This document shows, piece after piece, positions 28,223-38,358 of a DNA stretch of 64,000 nucleotides (position 1 is the stretch's first letter; each line of letters begins with the position of its first letter). Source of the stretch: an uncultured Spartobacteria bacterium. GTDB lineage: Bacteria > Verrucomicrobiota > Verrucomicrobiia > Chthoniobacterales > Terrimicrobiaceae. The notes beneath the pieces were generated by a model that saw only the letters and a list, made by a program, of their open reading frames with translations, had not been told where the DNA came from and ran no database searches. Both the position numbers and the translations under genes were made by a program. Location: assembly GCA_937960895.1 (NCBI GenBank), contig CALCJD010000095.1, positions 37,897 through 101,896 on the forward strand, given 5' to 3'.

Positions 28223-30721
28223 TTACGCCCTGCCGCGCCAGCGCGTGACGGCGACCTCCGCGAGGAAGGTGGCGAGCAGGGCCGCCAGCAGCCAGTTGCC
28301 CGCCCCGGCAAACTCCGCCGGACGCGGGGCCGTCCACACCTCCCGCAGGTCGTTGATTTCCCTTCCGCCCGAGCTCTGACTGGTGACGCGGAGCTCCCCG
28401 AGGCGTTCGGAGGCGAAATTCCATTCGGGATCGAGTCCGGGTGACACCGGTCCGAAGGGCCACAGCTCCCTGCCGGCCTGAACCACGCCGCGCAGCCACT
28501 CGGCGGGATGCAGCGGAACGCGGGCCTGATACCGGCCCGGGGCGATCTTTTCCCATGTCACTTCGAACGGCTCCCCGGAGGAGCCCGCCGCCATGAGAAG
28601 GCGCGGGGGATTTTCCGCCAACCGGCGGGTCCAGGTTTCATCATGCAGCAACTCGACAATCAGATCGCCGACAATGCGTTCACGAAGGCCGGCGCCGGGA
28701 GGGGGGAGTTCCGGCAGCAGCCAGCGAATGAGGGTTCTTTCGAAATCCGCGGCCCGGGGCCAGGCCCGAAAGTTTTCCGAATACTCCCCCGCCAGGGGAA
28801 AACAGACGGCGGCGGTGCGCCCGGTTCCCCGCTGCCAGAAGGAAACCAGCGGAGCGCGGTAGTCGTCCCCGCTGAGGGCCGCCACCGTCGCCCCGGGTTT
28901 GAGATAACTCAGGTTGTATCCGTCCACCCGGGCGGGCCAGGACAGGTCGCGGGCCGCGATTTCGCGCCACCCGCCGGCATCGACCACCGGCACGGGATCC
29001 CTGAGGAAGGCGGACCGGGCCACGGCCACCGTCTCCTGTGCAAAGATGGCGGGAAGCTGACCGGGATCGGCGTTGAAAAAGATGCGGCCATTGCCGCGCG
29101 CCGCCACATCCCTGAGAAATTCCGCGTCGTTATCGGTTTCGGAGCCCAGGCCGATCACGCTCACCGTGGCGCCCTCCGCGGTCATTTCGGCAAGGAGTTC
29201 CCGGTAATTTCCCGGTTCCTCGGCATCCGCGGCATCGGCAAACAGGATGACATGACGCTGGCCGGCGGGGGATTTTTTCAATTCCTTCCAGGCGGCCTGG
29301 AGAGCCTGAAAAACAAAGATGCCGCCGCCCGCACTTTGGATGCGCCGGACCTGGCTGCCGATCTTGCGGGCGTCGCCACCGACCTTGGTCAGCGCAACCA
29401 CGGGATGCGCCGTGCTGTCGACGGCAAAGACTGCCACGGCATCGGAGGGACCGAGCAGTTCGATCGCGCGGGCCGCCCCCTCATTGGCGAGATCCATTTT
29501 GGCGATCCCCGGCGCCACGGCGGCCGCCATGCTGCCGGACCGATCCAGGGCGATGGCCATGGCCACGGCCAGCTTGCGGTGCTCTTGGCGCAGTTCCATG
29601 GAAACAGGCAGCAGCGGGTCCAGCGGGGATTCGAAATATCCGCCGGCGCCAAAACTGAATTTCCCGCCCGCCATGAGGAGTCCTCCCCCCTGCGCGGTGA
29701 CAAAAAAATCCATCGCCTCGAGAAACTCCGCCGGAATCCGGTGCGCCGGAACGTTGTTGATCACCACGGCCCGGGCGCCCGCGAGCATCCCGGCATGCAG
29801 ACGGCCCGGTTCCGTCACCACCTGCACCCGCACGCCCTGGGCCTGCAAAACCTCCGCCAGCGGATCCCCGGCGTAGGAGGTCACCAACAGCACGCTCTGA
29901 CCTTCGTTCACCTCCACCCAACACCAGGCGGCGTTGTTTCCCGGACGCGCATCGTTTGCCGGCAGCAGGCGCGCCTCGTATTTTCGCGCCCCGGCCTCCA
30001 CCGAACGCGTCGCCGCGCGCAGCAGGGCCTGTCCGTTGCGAAAGGTCAGCACGCCTTCCCCGACCCGCACCCCGTCGCAAAGGATTTCATAAGGCACATC
30101 ACCGTCCTGCGTTCCGCGCGCCCGCGCCTCCAGAACAAATCCCTCCCCCGGACGCACCCGCTGCGGAGCGCGCAGGCGTTCCAGACGGAAGTCGTGCCCC
30201 GATTCCGGCCGGACCAATCGGAAGTCCAGCGGGACGCCCGCCTCACGCAGCTTGCCGGCCAGCCCGTCCAGATCCTCCGTGCTGTAGCCATCCGTCAAGG
30301 CCAGCAGACGGGCGGCGCGATTTTTCTCCCGACGGGCCAGGGCAAACTCCGCCGCGAGCCGCAGGCGCGATTCGGCCGGACTCACCTCAAAGGACTGCGC
30401 CGCGTCCCGCAGAACCGGGGCGGCGGCAAAATCCACGTAAAAAATCCGGTCGTCGGATCCGCGGTTGTTTTCCAGGAGTTTTTCGAGTTCCGCGCGCCGC
30501 GGATCGAGTGCGTCCTGACAGGAGGCCGAGCGGTCCATCAAGACCCACAGATCCAGACCCGAAGCGGTACGCCGCACCTCGGGCCGGGTCAGAAAAAGCA
30601 CCAGCAGCCCCAAGCACGCGGCGCGCAGGGGCCGGGTCAGCCGGGCCCGCGGCACCCACCGGGCCAGCAGCAAAAACACCGGCAGCAGCAGAAACCATTG
30701 GGGCGCGGCAAAGCGGAGCAT
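28223..30721 (-). CDS. Membrane protein with two von Willebrand A domains
   Basis: An 832-residue protein from ATG 30721 (MLRFAAPQWFLLLP); a longer open frame upstream is antisense to the TPR gene. Two N-terminal hydrophobic segments (about 8-22 and 33-46) anchor it, and a last one lies near residues 808-824. The first vWA has the MIDAS-like DRSAS at 63-67, the second a full DRSGSMA at 393-397. Between them, around residues 275-360, is a Rossmann-like segment with AVVINNVP and GGGLLMAGG that resembles the class I glutamine amidotransferase-like module of related proteins. Such proteins accompany MoxR/DUF58 systems, but none is adjacent. Role unknown, likely metal-dependent protein binding at the membrane. 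Confidence 0.8.
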   Translation of the reverse strand: MLRFAAPQWFLLLPVFLLLARWVPRARLTRPLRAACLGLLVLFLTRPEVRRTASGLDLWVLMDRSASCQDALDPRRAELEKLLENNRGSDDRIFYVDFAAAPVLRDAAQSFEVSPAESRLRLAAEFALARREKNRAARLLALTDGYSTEDLDGLAGKLREAGVPLDFRLVRPESGHDFRLERLRAPQRVRPGEGFVLEARARGTQDGDVPYEILCDGVRVGEGVLTFRNGQALLRAATRSVEAGARKYEARLLPANDARPGNNAAWCWVEVNEGQSVLLVTSYAGDPLAEVLQAQGVRVQVVTEPGRLHAGMLAGARAVVINNVPAHRIPAEFLEAMDFFVTAQGGGLLMAGGKFSFGAGGYFESPLDPLLPVSMELRQEHRKLAVAMAIALDRSGSMAAAVAPGIAKMDLANEGAARAIELLGPSDAVAVFAVDSTAHPVVALTKVGGDARKIGSQVRRIQSAGGGIFVFQALQAAWKELKKSPAGQRHVILFADAADAEEPGNYRELLAEMTAEGATVSVIGLGSETDNDAEFLRDVAARGNGRIFFNADPGQLPAIFAQETVAVARSAFLRDPVPVVDAGGWREIAARDLSWPARVDGYNLSYLKPGATVAALSGDDYRAPLVSFWQRGTGRTAAVCFPLAGEYSENFRAWPRAADFERTLIRWLLPELPPPGAGLRERIVGDLIVELLHDETWTRRLAENPPRLLMAAGSSGEPFEVTWEKIAPGRYQARVPLHPAEWLRGVVQAGRELWPFGPVSPGLDPEWNFASERLGELRVTSQSSGGREINDLREVWTAPRPAEFAGAGNWLLAALLATFLAEVAVTRWRGRA

Positions 30722-30910
30722 CGCGGGCCAGTCTGAGACCGTCCCGAAGGACTGAAAAGCCCTTCCTTTCGTTTCCCCCCCGATCCCCGGTTCGCCCCCT
30801 CCCGAAACCTCACCCGATGGGAAAATCCGGAATCCGCCCGTATCGGATTCGTCCATTTCGCCCGCCCTCCGGACGTCCAACAAACCATCCGCCATCGATT
30901 CCCTGTTGTC

Positions 30911-31393
30911 ATGAACACTTCCTCCCACTGGCAGATGCATCTCATGGCGGCCGAGGGTTATTTTGAGTTGGACATGATCGGGGAAGCCGCCTTTGAGCTG
31001 GACCAAATTCCCCCGGATGCCCAATCCCTGAGCGAGGTCTGCGCCCTTCGCCTGCAGGTTCTCATTGCCGCAGGCGACTACGAGCGCGGGGAGTGGGTGG
31101 CCCGCAATCTCGTCTTCAAACAGCCGGATGAGGCCTTTCCCTGGATCGGGTGGGCGTTTTGCGCCCGCAGGGCCATCTCCCTCGAAGCGGCGGAGCAGAT
31201 CCTCGAAATGGCCCACACCGTACATCCCGACAATGGCATCATCGTGTTTAATCTGGCCTGCTATGCCAGCGCCGCCGGACGCATCGCGGACGCCCGCGTC
31301 CTATTTCACCGGGCCACCGAACTGAAGTCCGCCGCGAAGTATTGGATCCGCGAAAACGACCCCCTGCGCACCCTGCCGGACGGACCGAATTAA
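30911..31393 (+). CDS. TPR-type tetratricopeptide protein
   Basis: A 160-residue, all-helical cytoplasmic protein of about four TPR units (GYFELDMIGEAAFELDQI, ALRLQVLIAAGDYERGEWVA, AEQILEMAHTVHPDNGIIVF, NLACYASAAGRIADARVLFH). TPR domains mediate protein-protein contacts; no enzyme domain is attached. It is divergent from the vWA gene (189 bp between starts) and lies 50 nt before kdsB. Partner and process unknown. Confidence 0.8.
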   Translation: MNTSSHWQMHLMAAEGYFELDMIGEAAFELDQIPPDAQSLSEVCALRLQVLIAAGDYERGEWVARNLVFKQPDEAFPWIGWAFCARRAISLEAAEQILEMAHTVHPDNGIIVFNLACYASAAGRIADARVLFHRATELKSAAKYWIRENDPLRTLPDGPN

Positions 31394-31443
31394 TCCCGCA
31401 CTTCGCCTCGACGACCGGACCGCTCTGCGCTCACATTGGCGTC

Positions 31444-32184
31444 ATGTCGATCGTCGCCGTCATTCCCGCCCGCTGGGCCTCCACCCGTTTTCCCGGCAAG
31501 CCGCTGTTCCCCATCCTCGGCAAACCGCTCATCCAGCACACGTGGGAACGTTGTCTGCGCGCCAAATTGGTGTCGCAGGTGATCGTGGCCACCGACGACA
31601 TGCGCATCGCCGAGGCGGCTTTCAACTTCGGCGCCGAGGTTTCCCTCACCTCTCCAAAACACCCCAGCGGAACCGACCGCCTGGCGGAGGTCGCAGGCCG
31701 CCTGCGCGGCGTCAGACACGTCATCAATGTTCAGGGCGATGAACCCGCCATCGATCCCCGTCTCATCGACCGTCTCGCCCGGACACTGAAGGAAAACCCG
31801 CGCCTCGAAATGGTCACGGCGGCATGCCCGTTCCCCGACGAAAGCGAAGCCCTCAATCCCAACAACGTCAAGGTGGTCACCGCCCCGGACGGTCGGGCGC
31901 TTTATTTTTCCCGCAGTCGCGTCCCCTTCGATCGGGACAAAACCGGACGCGTCCACCCGCTCTGGCACATCGGGATCTACGGCTACCGGCGCGATTTTCT
32001 GACCCAGTTCGTCCGTTGGAAACCCACTCCCCTCGAAACCACGGAAAAACTCGAACAACTGCGGGCCCTTGAACACGGCGCAACCATCAGGGTCATCACC
32101 ACCAAGTCCCACGGCGTCGGAGTGGACACCCCGGACGACGTTCACCGGGCCATTGCGGTGCTCCAACCACGCAAACGCGCGTAA
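31444..32184 (+). CDS. kdsB: 3-deoxy-manno-octulosonate cytidylyltransferase
   Basis: KdsB makes CMP-Kdo from CTP and Kdo for the LPS inner core. The 246 residues show AVIPARWASTRFPGKPL at the N-terminus, VIVATDDMRIAEAA, the SGTDRLAEV motif, INVQGDEPAIDP and LWHIGIYGYRRDFL. ATG 31444 begins the conserved MSIVAVIPAR; the open frame from 31342 is an extension into the TPR gene end. It shows that this cell has a Kdo-containing outer membrane. Confidence 0.95.
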   Translation: MSIVAVIPARWASTRFPGKPLFPILGKPLIQHTWERCLRAKLVSQVIVATDDMRIAEAAFNFGAEVSLTSPKHPSGTDRLAEVAGRLRGVRHVINVQGDEPAIDPRLIDRLARTLKENPRLEMVTAACPFPDESEALNPNNVKVVTAPDGRALYFSRSRVPFDRDKTGRVHPLWHIGIYGYRRDFLTQFVRWKPTPLETTEKLEQLRALEHGATIRVITTKSHGVGVDTPDDVHRAIAVLQPRKRA

Positions 32185-32347
32185 GGTCCTCCGGTCCCTC
32201 CGGGCACGCGCCGAACCCGAAAAAGCGGCGTTCCACAAAATCCACAGGCAGATCGAGACCCGGCTCCACCACGGTACCGTGCGTGTGCCCCCGAACTCGA
32301 GAAGGGTTACGCGGTCGTTTCCGGTGATCTTCAGCATGCGCAAAGAC

Positions 32348-32375
32348 AGGCATTTCCCTATGCCTATTTTTATGC
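32348..32375 (+). terminator. Weak hairpin with T-run after kdsB
   Basis: AGGCAT and ATGCCT pair around a 6-nt loop and are followed by ATTTTTAT. It lies about 165 nt past the kdsB stop. The stem is short, so the call is tentative. The rest of the 32185-32430 gap shows no gene. Confidence 0.25.
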
Positions 32376-32402
32376 TTCCAAGAGGCGCTTAAAAATTGTC
32401 CC

Positions 32403-32434
32403 TTTTTCCAAAAAAGGAAAAAATGAAGTCATGA
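32403..32434 (+). promoter_or_regulatory. Hairpin and three-codon ORF at the amidohydrolase start
   Basis: TTTTTCC and GGAAAAA pair around a 6-A loop and cover the only Shine-Dalgarno-like AAGGAA. ATG AAG TCA TGA (32423-32434) follows, a minimal ORF whose stop overlaps the amidohydrolase ATG (32431). The geometry allows translational coupling or masking of the ribosome site; this is inferred. Confidence 0.3.
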
Positions 32435-34167
32435 AAAAGGCTCTTCTTTCCTTGTGCCTTCCTCTTTCCGGCATATTTGCGGACACAAATTCCGGGCAGC
32501 CCGCGGACACGGTTTTTACGAACGGATTGGTTTACACCGTGGACTCCGCACAGCCGCGGGCCGAAGCCGTGGCGGTCACGGGAAACACCATCAGTTATGT
32601 GGGTTCCAATGAAGGGGCCAAGGCTTTTGTCGGCCCCAACACGCAGGTGATCGATCTTGGGGGGCGTTTGATGCTTCCCGGGCTGATCGACGCGCACACG
32701 CACGCCCTCGTGGGCGCGGTGATGACGCGGGGTGTGGACGCGCGCGGGGAGACCCGCGAAGAGACTCTGGAAAAACTGCGCGCCTATGCCCGTCAGGCTC
32801 CCAAAGAGGACATCATTCGCGGCTTCGGCTGGCTGCTCAATGTGTTCCCGGAAAAAGGTCCGACCAGGGAGGAGCTCGACAAAATCTTTCCGGACCGCCC
32901 CGCCATCATCATGGGAATCGACCTTCACAATGCCTGGGTGAATACCAAGGCGTTGGGAAAGGCGGGCATCACCAAGAATTCGCCCGATCTGGTGCCGGGA
33001 TTCAGTTATTTCGAACGCGATGCGGAGGGGAATCCGACCGGCACGATCCGCGAGGTTCCCCTTATCACGTTCATCCAAAACAGGCTGCATCCCATGGATG
33101 GCGAATACGTGCGGGCTTGCCTCGAGGAATGGCTGCCCAAGGCGGCCCGGGCCGGACTGACGACGGTTTACGATGCCGGCTGGCCGGTTCTGCCCAATCA
33201 AAGTGCGGGCTACGCCATGCTCGATGGTCTGGCCCGGGAGGGAAAGCTGCCCATCCGCGTGGCGGGATCGGTGGTCATCGAGAACGCCAACGAGGATTAC
33301 GTCGGCAGAATGAACGAGCTGCGGAAGCAGTATCGTTCGGACCTCCTCTGGCCGGCGGCGTTCAAACTCTGGCTCGACGGTGTCGTGGAGACCAAGACAT
33401 CGCTCTTGCTGGAGCCGTATGAAGTGTCCGGGGAAGACAAGAAATCCTCCGCCCAACCCAACTATGGAATGACCAAGTTCACCCGCGAGGAGCTGGATGA
33501 AATCGCCCGGAAAAGCGCGGAGGCCGACTGCGATCTTCACATTCATGCGCTCGGGGACGGCACCTGCCGCATGGCGCTCGACGCCATTGAAAAGGCGCGG
33601 AAAAACACCGGAGCCACCTCGTGGAATCCAACCATCTGCCACCTGATGCTTGTTGACGACACCGACATCCCGCGGTTTGCCAAGCTTGGAGTCAATGCGC
33701 AGTTCACGATTCTCTGGGCCACGGCGGACTCCAACTGGCGCAATCTGGGCGTTCCCCTCCTGGGAAAACGCGCCTACCGGCAATACCGCGCGAAATCATT
33801 TTTTGATGCCGGCGCCAATGTGACGTTCAGCAGCGACTGGCCCGCCTCGTCCTACATCAGCAGCTTCGATCCCTTTCTGGCCATGGAGATTGGCATGACC
33901 CGCAAGGTTCCCTGGCTCCCGGATTCGGAAGTCGGGCCTCCCGCGGAGGAGCGTCTCACCATTGGGGAGCTCATCAAGGGCTACACCCTCAACGCCGCCC
34001 GCCAGATCCGGATGGAGGACAAAATCGGATCCATCACGAAGGGAAAACTGGCGGATCTGGTGGTTGTGGATCAGAACCTGTTCGAAATCGAGCCGTCGGC
34101 CGTTCACAAGACCAAAGCGCTGCTGACGATGATGGACGGAAAAATCACCCATCGCGAGGGACTGTAG
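32431..34167 (+). CDS. Exported metal-dependent amidohydrolase (YtcJ-like)
   Basis: A 578-residue Amidohydro_3-type protein. A short signal-like segment (MKKALLSLCLPLSGIFA) suggests export. The metal-binding DAHTH is at 88-92 (LPGLIDAHTHA), and later LHIHALGDGTCRMAL, HLMLVDDTDI and FSSDWPASSY give the remaining ligand regions; the C-terminus has KGKLADLVVVDQNLFEI. Substrates of this group are amides or imides and are mostly unknown. Codon choice looks less GC-biased than its neighbours and the upstream gap is AT-rich, so acquisition by transfer is possible. Confidence 0.85.
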   Translation: MKKALLSLCLPLSGIFADTNSGQPADTVFTNGLVYTVDSAQPRAEAVAVTGNTISYVGSNEGAKAFVGPNTQVIDLGGRLMLPGLIDAHTHALVGAVMTRGVDARGETREETLEKLRAYARQAPKEDIIRGFGWLLNVFPEKGPTREELDKIFPDRPAIIMGIDLHNAWVNTKALGKAGITKNSPDLVPGFSYFERDAEGNPTGTIREVPLITFIQNRLHPMDGEYVRACLEEWLPKAARAGLTTVYDAGWPVLPNQSAGYAMLDGLAREGKLPIRVAGSVVIENANEDYVGRMNELRKQYRSDLLWPAAFKLWLDGVVETKTSLLLEPYEVSGEDKKSSAQPNYGMTKFTREELDEIARKSAEADCDLHIHALGDGTCRMALDAIEKARKNTGATSWNPTICHLMLVDDTDIPRFAKLGVNAQFTILWATADSNWRNLGVPLLGKRAYRQYRAKSFFDAGANVTFSSDWPASSYISSFDPFLAMEIGMTRKVPWLPDSEVGPPAEERLTIGELIKGYTLNAARQIRMEDKIGSITKGKLADLVVVDQNLFEIEPSAVHKTKALLTMMDGKITHREGL

Positions 34168-34184
34168 TCCTTCAACCCGTCCTG

Positions 34185-34240
34185 AACCGGATGTCCCCGC
34201 GCATTTTTATTCCCCGGGAAGCATCGTCCGGTTAGTTTTT
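34185..34240 (+). terminator. Possible terminator after the amidohydrolase
   Basis: AACCGGA (34185-34191) pairs with TCCGGTT (34227-34233), followed by AGTTTTT. The 35-nt loop is long, so confidence is low. Confidence 0.3.
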
Positions 34241-34334
34241 CCGCGTGTCCAAGTTCCGCAAACCGTTCCTGTCGGAGTTGAAAAAACACTAGCTTCAGCG
34301 GTTCCCCCTGTGGCGGCCGGGCGCCTGCACACCC

Positions 34335-36856
<2,522 letters not shown>

Positions 36857-36885
36857 CGGCCGGCCTGATTCCGGGGAAAAGAACA

Positions 36886-36912
36886 AGGCAGGCGGAGAAT
36901 CTCCGCCTGCCT
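36886..36912. terminator. Bidirectional terminator between pyrG and the cNMP gene
   Basis: A 13-bp perfect inverted repeat, AGGCAGGCGGAGA and its complement, separated by one base (effective loop of about 5 nt). It lies 30 nt after pyrG and 71 nt from the convergent cNMP-fold gene. The following T-run is weak (CTTC). Confidence 0.6.
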
Positions 36913-36983
36913 CTTCATCCTTCGGTGGACCGGACGTTCCCCCTCCACTGGTCTCCCGGTCGCGCCGGTGAGGAAATTCCGAA

Positions 36984-37448
36984 TCAGCCCCCCGCCTCGC
37001 ACATGTCGAGGAGTCGCATGCGGGTCGATTGAAGCCGCTGCAGGAGCATGCCGCCGACCCGAACCGCCAGCTGGTAGCCGAAGCCGGTGTTGGTCTCCGC
37101 CAGCCGGCGGAGCTCGTGGGCATCAAAGACGAGGGCTTCCGTGTCCCGGACCGCCCGGGCGCTGAAATGCCACTGATAGGGCGGAAAGAGCCACGACCAG
37201 CCGAGGGGCTCGCCGGGCCCGACCGAGAGGATCTTGATGATTCCCTCGCCGGGGACGTAGGGGGATTCGATGACGATCTCCCCCTCGAGGATCAGGTAAA
37301 AGCTGTTCGCATCGTAATCCTTGCGAAAGAGCTGTTCGTTGGCTCCGAACTTTTGACGACGCGCACAGGCGGCAAGCAACGGATAATACTCCGGTGCGAA
37401 GTCGTGAAAGAACGGCTGTTCTGCGATGGTGGTGGCCAGATTTTTCAT
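36984..37448 (-). CDS. Cyclic-nucleotide-binding domain protein without HTH
   Basis: A 154-residue CRP-like beta-roll alone: QLFRKDYDANSFYLILEGEIVI, then GEPLGWSWLFPPYQWHFSARAV. The phosphate-binding cassette has GE, and an Arg follows in SARAV at the expected place, unlike the protein at 19.5 kb. No DNA-binding domain is present. It lies 100 nt after nrdG on the same strand and could be a sensor tied to the anaerobic operon; that is an inference from position. Confidence 0.75.
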   Translation of the reverse strand: MKNLATTIAEQPFFHDFAPEYYPLLAACARRQKFGANEQLFRKDYDANSFYLILEGEIVIESPYVPGEGIIKILSVGPGEPLGWSWLFPPYQWHFSARAVRDTEALVFDAHELRRLAETNTGFGYQLAVRVGGMLLQRLQSTRMRLLDMCEAGG

Positions 37449-37548
37449 GGGATGTTTTTCGAGGCCACCATACGCCCCGGGCCCGGATTCGGCATTACCC
37501 CCCTTGCCGGATCATCATCATATTTTGACTTTCCTCTCCAAAAGGAGG

Positions 37549-38178
37549 TCATCCGGGCCCTTGCACTCCCCAGCCCACGGGTCGGGGACGCCAGGGCTGC
37601 CAGACGACCGGGCCCGCCCGGCGGCGGCGCATTTCCCGTTCGATGCAGCGGCAGTCCTCCGGGCTGAGCGACTCCGGGTGCACCGTGGTGCGCAATTGAT
37701 GGGACACCCCGGACGACTGCACCAGTGCGAGCGAGCGTTCCACAGAGACCGCGCTGCGCGGGCGGCCGGTCACCCGGTCGTAGCGGGCGTCCAGGGGCGC
37801 CTTGATGTCGAGGCCGACCCAGTCGACCAGGGGAAGGAGGTTCCGCAGCCGATCCGGGTAAATGCCCGCGGTATGCAGCCCAACGAGAAATCCCATCGCC
37901 CGAACCTCCCGCATCGCATCCGCCAGCGCGGGTTGGACGGTGGGTTCGCCGCCGCTGAAGACGACCGCATCGAGGAGACCGCGCCGGTCCTCAAGAAACA
38001 TCCGCACGCGCTCCCAAGTCCAGCGGGTGGTCCCGGCCGAACGGCGCGGTCGCAGGTGCGGATTGTGGCAATACACACACCTCCACGGACATCCCTGACA
38101 AAAAATGACCGCCGAAAGGTGGTCGGGGAAATCGACCGTGGACATTGCGGTGATTCCCCCGATTTGCAGGGCGCTCAT
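37549..38178 (-). CDS. nrdG: Anaerobic ribonucleotide reductase activating enzyme (radical SAM)
   Basis: NrdG uses S-adenosylmethionine and a [4Fe-4S] cluster to place the glycyl radical on the anaerobic reductase. The 209 residues carry the cluster Cys C30, C34 and C37 (CPWRCVYC), the VFSGGEPTVQ motif, and a C-terminal half-barrel (GLDIKAPLDARYD). The start overlaps the stop of the glycyl-radical protein gene (ATGA, 38175-38178), so subunits and activator are coupled. Last gene of the eight-gene block that begins with nifJ. Confidence 0.92.
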   Translation of the reverse strand: MSALQIGGITAMSTVDFPDHLSAVIFCQGCPWRCVYCHNPHLRPRRSAGTTRWTWERVRMFLEDRRGLLDAVVFSGGEPTVQPALADAMREVRAMGFLVGLHTAGIYPDRLRNLLPLVDWVGLDIKAPLDARYDRVTGRPRSAVSVERSLALVQSSGVSHQLRTTVHPESLSPEDCRCIEREMRRRRAGPVVWQPWRPRPVGWGVQGPG

Positions 38179-38354
38179 TGGTCCCTGTTTTCCCGGGCGC
38201 GCGCCTGCTCGCGAAAGAGAAGGCGTTCGGCATATTCGGCACGTTTGCCGGGGTTGAACTGCGAGACCGGACGGTGATAGCCCATCACGCGGGTCCAGAT
38301 TTCGCAGCGTTGACGTTCGTGTTCCTCGAGTCGGACCGGGGTTTTGGTTTTCAT
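38175..38354 (-). CDS. Separate glycyl-radical domain of anaerobic ribonucleotide reductase
   Basis: A 59-residue protein that holds what is normally the extreme C-terminus of NrdD: RCEIWTRVMGYHRPVSQFN then GKRAEYAERLLF. The radical glycine is predicted as Gly25 in RVMGY. ATG 38354 is 4 nt after the nrdD stop and in a different frame, and its stop overlaps nrdG, so the arrangement looks organised and not like random decay. It would have to assemble onto the NrdD body to work, as the spare-part protein YfiD/GrcA does for pyruvate formate-lyase. The frame from 38405 gives 17 extra unconserved residues inside nrdD. Confidence 0.85.
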   Translation of the reverse strand: MKTKTPVRLEEHERQRCEIWTRVMGYHRPVSQFNPGKRAEYAERLLFREQARARENRDQ

Positions 38355-38358
38355 AAAT

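Noticed and set aside
30722..31225. N-terminal extension of the vWA protein by 168 residues
   Set aside because: It is antisense to the TPR gene and lacks similarity; the hydrophobic start at 30721 is the natural N-terminus.
37540..37556. AAAGGAGGT on the plus strand as a ribosome site
   Set aside because: No plus-strand gene with family similarity starts after it; it lies at the 3' end of nrdG on the opposite strand.
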